Program-made: the position numbers and the translations under genes | Part shown: positions 1-5,435 of the stretch, in pieces | Layout of the letters: every line of letters starts with the position of its first letter | How positions within the stretch are numbered: position 1 is the stretch's first letter | The notes under the pieces: model-generated | Seen by the model: only the letters and a program-made list of their open reading frames with translations | Databases searched by the model: none | What the model was told of the DNA's origin: nothing | Assembly (NCBI GenBank): GCA_018897395.1 | Contig: JAHIKV010000312.1 | Span: 1 to 5,435, forward strand | DNA length: 5,435 bases | From: Planctomycetota bacterium | GTDB taxonomy: Bacteria > Planctomycetota > Planctomycetia > Pirellulales > Thermoguttaceae | Direction: 5' to 3'

Positions 1-414
1 ATTTCGGTCGTCATCAATCCCACCTGCACCGGCCAAGTGCGGTTCCAGAACTGCGCTTTCTTCGGCCCGGCGGTGCAGAATATCGTCGCGCACGGCCCGG
101 GCTTCGTGTCGCTGTCGAATTGCTGGTTCAGGGCCGATCAACTCGGGCCATGCCCGATCGCGCTGGGCGCCAGCACAACGCCGGAGAGCCGCTGGTTCAA
201 GGCCGATCGGCCGGATCATCCCCCGCTGATCGAGGCGGATAACGGGAAGATTCAGATCGAGGGTTGCACTTTCGCCGTGCCCGGACCGTCCATCCTGCTC
301 GGCAAAGGGCTCAAGCACGCCATCGTGACCGGCAACAACGGCGTTAAGGGGGTAACGATTACGAACCGGATTGGGGATCGGGCGATCATCGCCAACAATG
401 AGCCGAGCCAATAG
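1..414 (+). CDS. Right-handed beta-helix (pectin-lyase-like) protein, C-terminal part
   Basis: The reading frame is open from the first base and ends at TAG 412-414, so this is the last 137 codons of a longer protein that starts outside the window. The sequence has short, irregular repeats of about 20-25 residues with hydrophobic and Asn/Cys ladder positions (VRFQNCAFFG, VSLSNCWFR, IQIEGCTFA, HAIVTGNN, RAIIANNEP). This pattern is typical of the coils of a parallel beta-helix, as in polysaccharide lyases, GH28/GH55-like enzymes and surface carbohydrate-binding proteins. No catalytic residues can be assigned from this end piece. Planctomycetes carry many such proteins, usually exported and linked to polysaccharide breakdown, but the signal peptide would lie outside the window. 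It is co-oriented with the DUF1559 gene 47 bp downstream. The fold class is fairly likely; the enzymatic function is unknown. Confidence 0.65.
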   Translation: MSVVINPTCTGQVRFQNCAFFGPAVQNIVAHGPGFVSLSNCWFRADQLGPCPIALGASTTPESRWFKADRPDHPPLIEADNGKIQIEGCTFAVPGPSILLGKGLKHAIVTGNNGVKGVTITNRIGDRAIIANNEPSQ

Positions 415-451
415 TCGACGCGCTTTTTCCACGCATTTTCCATTCAACGAC

Positions 452-457
452 GAGGTG
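452..457 (+). promoter_or_regulatory. Shine-Dalgarno of the DUF1559 gene
   Basis: GAGGTG lies 4 nt before ATG 462 and 6 nt before the overlapping GTG 464. It supports initiation here and could serve either start codon. The two starts are in different frames, which matters for the heptamer repeat just downstream. Confidence 0.6.
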
Positions 458-461
458 AACG

Positions 462-1493
462 ATGTGCCGAAAAAATCAGAAATCAGAAATCAGAAATCAG
501 AAATCCGCCTTCACTTTGGTGGAGCTTTTGGTGGTCATCACGATCATCGGAATCTTGATCGCGCTCCTATTGCCGGCGGTGCAGGCGGCGCGGGAAGCGG
601 CGAGGATGCTTCAATGCCAAAACAACCTCAAGCAGGTCAGTCTGGCGGCGCTGGACCACGAGCACATCCACGGCTGGCTGCCTACTGGCGGTTGGGGCTA
701 CGGTTGGATAGGCGACCCAAGTTGCGGATTCGGCACAGACCAGCCCGGCGGCCTCTTCTTCAATTGTCTCCCCTACATGGAACAACAGGCCCTTCACGAC
801 CTGCAACTGGGCACCACCCGCGATAGCCCCGAGCAGAAGCAAAAAGCCTTGCAAATGGTCCAGACCCCGTTGTCGATGTTGAGCTGTCCGACGCGCCGCT
901 CACCGCTGGTTCAGCCTCTGGCCATGGGCCTTTACTTCACTTGGCCGGTGAATTGCGCCCCGGCCCCGAACGTACGGAGTGCGTGTTGGTTCCGACAGGA
1001 CTACGCGGCGAACGCCGGATCGGTGGCAGACTATTGGGGGTACGGGCCGCGCTCGTGGGCGGACGCCGCAGCCTGGAAGCCCGGAGACCCGAGCGGGGCG
1101 CACGGGTTCTACAACATGAGCGGCACCAACGGCATTAGCGCCCAGCGGAGCAAGGTGGAAATGGCCGAGGTCACTGACGGCACGAGTTACACCTACTTGG
1201 TGGGCGAAAAATACCTCAACTGCGACTTCTACTTCGACGGTTCGGATGGCGGCGACAACAATGCGGCGTTGAGCGGCGACGACTTTGACTTGAACCGCTG
1301 GACGTACCCGCCCCTGATGGATACGCCCGGCCTTTACGCGCCCCACATCTTCGGCAGCGCCCATCCGAGTGGCTTCAACATGGCCCTGTGCGACGGCTCG
1401 GTGCATAAGATGAACTACTCGATCGACCTGGAGATCCACCGCTGGCTGGGCAACCGCAAGGACGGCATGGTGATCGACGGGAAGAAGTTCTGA
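462..1493 (+). CDS. DUF1559 protein with prepilin-type N-terminal cleavage/methylation domain
   Basis: A 343-residue protein of the planctomycete DUF1559 family (SBP_bac_10-like; type II/IV secretion pseudopilin architecture). Residues 1-16 form a short basic leader. The prepilin motif is A16-FTLVE, with cleavage expected before F17; the usual Gly at -1 is replaced by Ala, and the conserved Glu at +5 is E21. Residues 17-42 are the hydrophobic N-terminal helix (LLVVITIIGILIALLLPAV), followed by the family-typical QAAREAARMLQCQNNLKQ. The middle carries DYAANAG, the MAEVTDGTSYTYLVGEKY block (234-251) and an acidic region (255-277). H301-PSGFNMALC-D311G312 is the H-X9-DG motif, followed by the usual ending IDLEIHRWLGNRKDG. 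It is expected in the inner membrane or periplasm as a pseudopilin-like protein; its substrate and role are unknown. ATG 462 is supported by the Shine-Dalgarno. The leader contains a tandem 7-bp repeat, described separately. The gene is probably co-transcribed with the beta-helix gene upstream. Family assignment is certain, function is not. Confidence 0.95.
   Translation: MCRKNQKSEIRNQKSAFTLVELLVVITIIGILIALLLPAVQAAREAARMLQCQNNLKQVSLAALDHEHIHGWLPTGGWGYGWIGDPSCGFGTDQPGGLFFNCLPYMEQQALHDLQLGTTRDSPEQKQKALQMVQTPLSMLSCPTRRSPLVQPLAMGLYFTWPVNCAPAPNVRSACWFRQDYAANAGSVADYWGYGPRSWADAAAWKPGDPSGAHGFYNMSGTNGISAQRSKVEMAEVTDGTSYTYLVGEKYLNCDFYFDGSDGGDNNAALSGDDFDLNRWTYPPLMDTPGLYAPHIFGSAHPSGFNMALCDGSVHKMNYSIDLEIHRWLGNRKDGMVIDGKKF
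473..507 (+). repeat. Tandem heptamer repeat AAATCAG in the prepilin leader
   Basis: Four perfect copies of AAATCAG occupy 473-500, with a degenerate fifth copy (AAATCCG) at 501-507. They encode the leader residues NQKSEIRNQKS just before the prepilin cleavage site. Because the unit is 7 bp, gain or loss of one copy shifts the frame. The repeat has no stop in any frame and gives circular permutations of the same heptapeptide (K-S-E-I-R-N-Q) in all three. Confidence 0.95.
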
Positions 1494-1853
1494 TCGGTGG
1501 AAACGGGGCTGACGGTGGCATATTTCTTGGGCTTGAAAGGGGCCGACGCCGGTCGTTAGGATCGCCGGCGCCGGGAAATCTCGGCGAGTGTTTCACTCCT
1601 TGACAATATGGCCCGTAGGCGGGTGGCCCCGATAGCTTGGCTATCGGGGTGCCGTAGGCACAAGAGGAATTCCGAGTAGCGTGAAAAACCTCTTGCGGCT
1701 TCGCCGCCCCGATAGACGAGCTATCGGGGCCACCCGCTGGCAGGAGAGGGGGTTGGCGGAGTGAAAACTGGAAAATCAAGCAGTTGCCGACCAACAACAC
1801 CCGCCACGCCGCCGCCGGCTATTTGTTGCTCGTTTTCTTATCCCGAACTCGGG
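1494..1853. other. Convergent intergenic region between DUF1559 gene and priA
   Basis: This 360-bp gap lies between two gene ends (TGA 1491-1493 on plus, TAA 1856-1854 on minus). No ORF of convincing coding character was seen. Positions 1494-1590 hold GC-rich sequence with only a short inverted repeat (CGCCGG 1547-1552 / CCGGCG 1565-1570) and no U-tract, so no standard intrinsic terminator. Positions 1591-1766 hold palindromic element A. Positions 1767-1853 contain only a small palindrome (CCCGAACTCGGG, 1842-1853) next to the priA stop. Element A may serve as a two-way transcription barrier, but that is inference. Confidence 0.6.
1591..1766. repeat. Palindromic element A (REP-doublet/MITE-like)
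   Basis: The core is a perfect 19-bp inverted repeat, GCGGGTGGCCCCGATAGCT at 1619-1637 with its complement at 1719-1737. Each arm is the start of a hairpin module. In the left module CCCCGATAGC (1627-1636) pairs with 1640-1649 over a 3-nt loop. In the right module 1706-1715 pairs with 1721-1730 over a 5-nt loop. In inverted alignment the two modules (1619-1650 and 1706-1737) match at 29 of 32 positions. The spacer adds a 7-bp stem (CAAGAGG 1661-1667 / CCTCTTG 1689-1695). An outer 9-bp inverted repeat, TTTCACTCC 1591-1599 with GGAGTGAAA 1758-1766, may mark the ends. CCGTAGGC occurs twice as a direct repeat (1613-1620, 1652-1659). No clear target duplication is seen. Inner structure is certain; outer ends and mobility are inferred. 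Confidence 0.75.
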
Positions 1854-4139
1854 TTATAGCATATCGACCGGATCCACGTCCACGATCCACAGCACGTCGT
1901 CCGGCGGCTCCAGGTCGGCGGCGGCATCGGCGACGGCGGCTCGAAGTCGGTCGCCGTCGGAGCCTTGAACCTGTATTTGAAACCGGTGTTTGCCCCTCAG
2001 CCGGGCGAAAGGACACGGGGCCGGGCCAAGCACCCGCGCATCGACCTCCCCCCGCCGAAGCGCCGCCCGCAACCGCTCGGCGACATAAGTTGCGAAACCG
2101 GCCGCGACCGGCTCGACCGGGCCGCGAACGACCAGCCGGATCATGCTTGTAAACGGGGGGTAGCGGAGCATTTCACGGATCGGCAACTCGCCGGCGGCGA
2201 AGGTTTCGTAGTCGTGCCGGACCGCCGCCCGAATGGCGGGATGGTCGGGGCTGAAGGTCTGCACCAGCACGCGCCCGCCTTTCGGTCCGCGGCCGGTCCG
2301 GCCCGCCACCTGCGTGACCAGTTGGAAAGTGCGCTCGGCGGCGCGGAAGTCGGGCAAGTGCATGGCCGTGTCGGCGTTGATCACTCCGACCAGCGTGACG
2401 TTGGGAAAGTCCAATCCCTTGGCGATCATCTGCGTTCCCAACAGGATGCGGACCTTGCCCGCGCGAAACGCGGAGAGCGCCCGCTGATGGCTGCCGTGGG
2501 CCTGCATGGCGTCGGTGTCCATTCGTAAACTCAGCACGTTTGGGAACCGTGCACGGACCTCGGCCTCCAACCGCTGCGTACCCAGGCCCGAGTAGCGGAT
2601 GCCCGCGAATCCGCACTCCGGGCAGGTCGCCGGAGCGGGCACCTCGTAGTCGCAGTAGTGGCACAAGGCGATCTCTTCCTTGCGGTGGTGGGTCAGGGCA
2701 ATGTCGCACTCGGGACACCGCACCACGTGGCCGCAGGCCGGACATTGGATGTGAGTGGAGAAGCCCCGGCGGTTCAGCAACAGGATCACCTGCCCTCCTT
2801 CGTCAAGCGCGGCGGCGATGGCGGTGTGCAATTGCCGGCTGATTGACCCGCGGGAGCAGGCACGGCCCTTTTCGGCACGCAGGTCGATCGTGCCGACGGT
2901 CGGCAAGGGGCGGTCCAACACCCGCCGCGGCATCTCGACCAGCGCGAACTCTCCCGCCTTGGCCCGGCGCCAACTTTCCAACGACGGAGTGGCCGAGCCG
3001 AGCACCAACGGAATCCCTTCGGCCTCGGCCCGGGCCAGGGCCACGTCCCGCGCATGATAGCGCGGGGCGCTCTCTTGCTTGAACGACGTCTCGTGTTCCT
3101 CGTCCAGCACGATCAGCCCAAGGTTCGGCGTAGGGGCGAAAACCGCGCTGCGGGCGCCGACCACCACCGACACCGATCCCTCGGCGATCCGCTGCCAGTG
3201 CCAGTGCCGCTCGGCGTCGCTCAGATGGCTGTGCAGCACGGCCACGGCCGAAAACCGCCGGCGAAACCGCTCGACCGTCTGCGGCGTCAGGCTGATCTCC
3301 GGCACCAGAACGATCGCCTGGCGGCCGAAATGGATCACCTCTTGAATGGCCTGGATGTAGACCTCGGTCTTGCCGCTGCCGGTCACGCCGTGAATCAGAA
3401 TCGTCCGCTGACGGCGGGAGTTCATCGCGTCGAGGATCGTCCGCAGAGCGTGCTCCTGGTCGGGATTGAGCACGAGGTGTTTTTCCTGTGCGGGCGACGA
3501 TTCCTCGGGCCGCAGGGTGGCGATTCGTCCGGTGCGGGCGCGAATCAAACCTTTCCGCCGCAGGGCCGTGACGGGGCCTTGGGTGCAACGAGCGGCGCGA
3601 GCCAACTCGCCCGGGGTCATCGGTTCCTCGGACGCGGCCAGCGTATTCAATACTTCCCGTTGTTTAGCGGTCAGTTTCAATTCCCCCAGCCGCTCGACGG
3701 CTTCACGGTCGATCGACAGCAGCGTGGTCATCCGTGTGCCGGCGCCGACCCGCACGCCCGCCGGAACCACGGCGTCCAACACGGTGGCCCAATCGCAGAG
3801 GTAATGGTCGGCGATCCAGCGGGTCAGCCGGAGCATGGCCGGAGAGAGAAGGCCGCGCTGGTCGAGCACCGAATGGAGCGGCTTGAGCCGCCGCCGGCCG
3901 ACCGGGCGGTCCTCGATCCGCACGCAATAGCCCGTCACCAGGCGATTGCTTGGCCCAAGGGGGATTTTCACTCGTCGCCCGATGTCCACGCTCTCTCGCA
4001 GCGCGTCGGGGATGAGATAGTCAAACTCCTTGGCCCCTCCGGCCGAGAGGACAACCGAAGCCACCAGATGCCGCGACTGATCGTCCGCCTCCCACGGCTC
4101 CGGGCTGCTGTCGAAGAGTTGGCGTTGTTCGGCGGACAT
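1854..4139 (-). CDS. priA: PriA, primosomal protein N' (replication restart DNA helicase)
   Basis: A 761-residue superfamily 2 helicase that recognises stalled or repaired replication forks in the cytoplasm, unwinds 3'->5' and starts primosome assembly to reload the replicative helicase. Residues ~25-125 are the 3'-DNA-end-binding domain (VASVVL...FDYLIP...GRRVKIPLG), followed by a winged-helix region (~155-205). Helicase motifs: Walker A GVTGSGKTEVY 251-261, motif Ia LVPEISLTPQ 278-287, GARSAVFAP 328-336, Walker B DEEH 346-349, motif III GSATPSLES 381-389, motif V GTQMIAKGLDFPNV 568-581, motif VI QVAGRTGRG 610-618. All eight zinc-binding cysteines are present (466, 469, 475, 478, 493, 496, 506, 509). 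The C-terminal domain (~640-761) is complete. Length is normal for PriA (E. coli PriA is about 730). The ~20-residue N-terminal extension, RQLFDSSPEPWEADD, resembles what I recall of planctomycete PriAs. No Shine-Dalgarno precedes ATG 4139, but no better start is visible. Palindromic element B ends only 14 bp upstream. Confidence 0.98.
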   Translation of the reverse strand: MSAEQRQLFDSSPEPWEADDQSRHLVASVVLSAGGAKEFDYLIPDALRESVDIGRRVKIPLGPSNRLVTGYCVRIEDRPVGRRRLKPLHSVLDQRGLLSPAMLRLTRWIADHYLCDWATVLDAVVPAGVRVGAGTRMTTLLSIDREAVERLGELKLTAKQREVLNTLAASEEPMTPGELARAARCTQGPVTALRRKGLIRARTGRIATLRPEESSPAQEKHLVLNPDQEHALRTILDAMNSRRQRTILIHGVTGSGKTEVYIQAIQEVIHFGRQAIVLVPEISLTPQTVERFRRRFSAVAVLHSHLSDAERHWHWQRIAEGSVSVVVGARSAVFAPTPNLGLIVLDEEHETSFKQESAPRYHARDVALARAEAEGIPLVLGSATPSLESWRRAKAGEFALVEMPRRVLDRPLPTVGTIDLRAEKGRACSRGSISRQLHTAIAAALDEGGQVILLLNRRGFSTHIQCPACGHVVRCPECDIALTHHRKEEIALCHYCDYEVPAPATCPECGFAGIRYSGLGTQRLEAEVRARFPNVLSLRMDTDAMQAHGSHQRALSAFRAGKVRILLGTQMIAKGLDFPNVTLVGVINADTAMHLPDFRAAERTFQLVTQVAGRTGRGPKGGRVLVQTFSPDHPAIRAAVRHDYETFAAGELPIREMLRYPPFTSMIRLVVRGPVEPVAAGFATYVAERLRAALRRGEVDARVLGPAPCPFARLRGKHRFQIQVQGSDGDRLRAAVADAAADLEPPDDVLWIVDVDPVDML

Positions 4140-4153
4140 GGGGCGTTGTTTGA

Positions 4154-4284
4154 GAACGTGTTTTGATGTTGAAATATCCGTATTTAGCCCCGGGTGAATA
4201 CACCCGGGGCAAGCGGTTTTTCTCGGTCAACCCGGCCCGCCGTGTATTCACGGCGGGCTAAATGAACGATTTCAAAACACGTTC
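4154..4284. repeat. Palindromic element B (inverted pair of hairpin modules) before priA
   Basis: The element is bounded by a perfect 13-bp inverted repeat, GAACGTGTTTTGA (4154-4166) and its complement (4272-4284). Inside are two inverted 29-nt modules at 4182-4210 and 4235-4263, separated by 24 nt. Each has ATTTAGCCC, a 3-nt block, GTG, loop AATA (TATT on the other strand), CAC, the complementary 3-nt block and GGGC. Each forms a perfect 10-bp stem with a 4-nt loop (4187-4196/4201-4210 and 4235-4244/4249-4258). The modules, read in matching orientation, are identical except for the 3-nt blocks: CGG/CCG in one, GCC/GGC in the other, so pairing is kept. The element starts 14 bp upstream of the priA ATG, so it may sit in the priA leader or promoter. 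No target duplication was seen. Structure certain; mobility or regulatory role inferred. Confidence 0.85.
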
Positions 4285-4353
4285 CGAGCGTTCCAGTAGG
4301 TGCGAAGGGGAAGCTCCTCGTCCGTCGAGCCGCTTCGTTAAACGGCATAGGGA

Positions 4354-4485
<132 letters not shown>

Positions 4486-4494
<9 letters not shown>

Positions 4495-5031
4495 ATCCTG
4501 CCCGCCGTCCTTTACCCTGTGTCCTCCGCCCCCCCGCATCGGCGTCATGCCCACGGCGATCAATCCGACGCCGGCCAACGCCAAGACGACGGTTGCCGCC
4601 AGCCAGATGCGAAACCTCACGACGGCCGCCGCATGTTGCTGGTCGGTTCTACGATCCAAACCTCGTTTCGCCCACTGCCAATGATCCCACGTTTCCGACG
4701 GAGTCAGCTTATGTGCGTTACGTTGGACTTCTTCGGGCGATAAAACCTCAAAACGGGAGACCGGACGACTCAGAAGCAATATCACCCCGGCGATGATCGT
4801 TGCCGACAACAGTATTACGCCAAGCAGTTTTGTCCGCTGCCGCCACCCCCAACCCACCCCGGATGGCGGTGGGCCGGACTCGGCTGGCGCCGGTTCCAAG
4901 GCCATGATTTCGAGCATCCTTGGTGCATGCAACGACGCGCCACACCGGCATACGACCGTTTCGCCCGCCTGACGCGGCTCGATGGCAATCTGTTGGCCGC
5001 AGCGACAGGGCAGTAAATACTTGGAACTCAC
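4486..5031 (-). CDS. Zinc-ribbon, two-TM hypothetical membrane protein
   Basis: A 181-residue protein. The N-terminus has a four-cysteine treble/ribbon pattern: C9-R-C11-G, 16 residues, C28-R-C30-G. It sits in a CRCGQQIAIEPRQAGETVVC context that I recognise as recurrent in planctomycete hypothetical proteins and that resembles small zinc-ribbon domains. Two hydrophobic segments follow, about 69-88 (LLGVILLSATIIAGVILLLS) and 142-162 (IWLAATVVLALAGVGLIAVG). They are separated by a charged loop with a short conserved-looking stretch, LSPEEVQRNAHKLTPSETWD. The C-terminus is Gly-rich (RGGGGHRVKDGGQDVG). The likely topology is a cytoplasmic zinc ribbon anchored to the inner membrane by two helices. 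The start is GTG 5031-5029, chosen because GGAG (5042-5039) lies 7 nt upstream and an in-frame stop (TAG 5064-5062) blocks a longer form. Function unknown; zinc binding is inferred from the cysteine pattern. Confidence 0.8.
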
Positions 5032-5313
5032 GACTTCACTCCGGTAAGACGTTCGAGATGGCTACTTGTCGGCAGTCTACCGTCCGGGGCGGTATCATGC
5101 GAGTTGGACACTTATTTTTTCACACGAATGCCGAATCATGCGAGACGCTGGGCGGCCCCCTAGATTACGCACCTTGCCTACCTTGACATTATTTGGGTTC
5201 TCTTATTGCTATCGGGATCGGCTTTGGGTTTTCCGGCGAAAAAATACTGGACGAGCGGCGGAAAGCGATTAGAATAAAATGGGCGTGGTTATAGTTCTGC
5301 ACTTTCTGAAAAA
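5032..5313. promoter_or_regulatory. Divergent intergenic region with weak promoter candidates
   Basis: This 282-bp region separates the minus-strand zinc-ribbon gene from the plus-strand ORF at 5314 and should hold promoters for both. It is more AT-rich than its neighbours. For the plus strand, TTGACA (5183-5188) is a perfect -35 hexamer but has only a poor -10 at the right distance. A better spaced, weaker pair is TGGACG (5248-5253) with TAGAAT (5270-5275), 16 bp apart. ATCATGCGAG occurs twice in direct orientation (5094-5103, 5135-5144), 41 bp apart. No confident minus-strand promoter was found. Confidence 0.3.
5039..5042 (-). promoter_or_regulatory. Shine-Dalgarno for the zinc-ribbon gene
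   Basis: GGAG on the minus strand, 7 nt before the GTG start at 5031. It is the main reason to accept a GTG start here. Confidence 0.6.
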
Positions 5314-5435
5314 ATGCCCATTCTTCCCAAATTGAATCGCGCGATCCGTTTACCCGAGTTGTTTGCGTCCGGCAACCGCTGGACTTTGCCTGCTGACAAT
5401 GCTTTCGACGCCAAGTCGATTGTCAGACGTGGTGA
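5314..5435 (+). CDS. Unrecognised ORF, N-terminal part
   Basis: An ORF begins at ATG 5314 and stays open for 40 codons to the window edge. An in-frame stop (TAA 5275-5277) lies upstream and no other ATG, GTG or TTG start is available between them. The peptide begins MPILPKLNRAIRLPEL and continues with no signal peptide, membrane segment or motif I recognise. There is no Shine-Dalgarno (the preceding bases are TCTGAAAAA), though leaderless or SD-free starts are common in planctomycetes. Its GC content looks lower than that of priA. It could be the start of a real gene whose body lies outside the window; a spurious ORF cannot be excluded. Confidence 0.45.
   Translation, partial: MPILPKLNRAIRLPELFASGNRWTLPADNAFDAKSIVRRG

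Noticed and set aside
371..826. Plus-strand ORF of 151 codons overlapping the beta-helix end and the DUF1559 start
   Set aside because: It is a frame shadow. It shares the KSEIRNQKSEIR peptide with the real gene only because the heptamer repeat reads the same in every frame; after the repeat it has low-complexity composition and no family features.
900..1439. Minus-strand 179-codon ORF opposite the DUF1559 gene
   Set aside because: The plus-strand frame carries the prepilin and H-X9-DG motifs; the antisense peptide is Val/Arg-rich and matches nothing known.
1600..1605. TTGACA as a -35 promoter box
   Set aside because: At 15-19 bp downstream the sequence is GC-rich (GTGGCC region) with no -10-like hexamer, and no gene follows on the plus strand.
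1842..1853. CCCGAACTCGGG next to the priA stop as an intrinsic terminator
   Set aside because: The stem is only 4-5 bp and on the minus strand is followed by AUAAGAAAA rather than a U-tract.
2803..3588. Minus-strand 261-codon ORF in another frame of priA
   Set aside because: It overlaps the helicase core in a different frame and is Arg/Ala/Gly-rich, typical of a GC-rich shadow.
3054..4166. Plus-strand ORF of 370 codons opposite priA
   Set aside because: It is antisense to the fully motif-supported PriA coding sequence; long antisense ORFs are expected in GC-rich genes. Its peptide is His/Arg/Gly-rich without any recognisable domain.
5208..5216. GCTATCGGG, matching part of the element A arm
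   Set aside because: Only 9 bp, with no partner arm or hairpin around it, so chance is the simpler explanation.
5279..5335. 18-codon mini-ORF (ATG 5279 to TGA 5333-5335) overlapping the start at 5314
   Set aside because: No ribosome binding site and no way to distinguish it from chance; a leader-peptide role would be speculation.

Overview
The window looks like chromosomal DNA of a planctomycete (Planctomycetota), probably of the Pirellulales/Lacipirellula-Pirellula type. The main evidence is a DUF1559 protein with a prepilin-type N-terminus and the H-X9-DG C-terminal motif, a family greatly expanded in that phylum. The N-terminal extension of PriA, the small CxCG zinc-ribbon/two-TM protein and the GC-rich codon use fit the same group. 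The assignment rests on family recognition, not on a search.

Layout. Bases 1-414 hold the end of a plus-strand protein that looks like a right-handed parallel beta-helix. After a 47-bp gap comes a complete plus-strand DUF1559 pseudopilin-like gene (462-1493), with a Shine-Dalgarno at 452-457. A tandem 7-bp repeat lies inside its leader-peptide region. A convergent gap (1494-1853) carries palindromic element A. The minus strand then carries priA (1854-4139), the primosomal replication-restart helicase, complete with its helicase motifs and eight zinc-binding cysteines. Upstream of priA, a 346-bp gap (4140-4485) carries palindromic elements B and C. Next is a minus-strand gene (4486-5031) for a small zinc-ribbon membrane protein of unknown role. 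A 282-bp divergent intergenic region follows, and then the first 40 codons of an unrecognised plus-strand ORF that runs off the window.

How the parts relate. The beta-helix and DUF1559 genes are co-oriented and may be co-transcribed, and both are probably extracytoplasmic or envelope-linked. PriA is a housekeeping DNA-repair gene; the zinc-ribbon gene upstream is co-oriented but separated by two palindromic elements, so an operon is doubtful.

The most notable structure is non-coding. Three elements with different sequences share one design: two inverted copies of a hairpin-forming module, resembling REP doublets (BIME/REPIN) or MITEs. They bracket priA on both sides. In element B the two modules differ only by three base-pair-preserving stem changes. 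Element C is flanked by a perfect 9-bp direct repeat that includes the stop codon of the neighbouring gene. The 7-bp repeat in the DUF1559 leader encodes the same heptapeptide in all three frames and sits after overlapping ATG and GTG starts, which suggests a length-variable, partly frameshift-tolerant leader. I see no complete defence system, CRISPR array, tRNA or rRNA.
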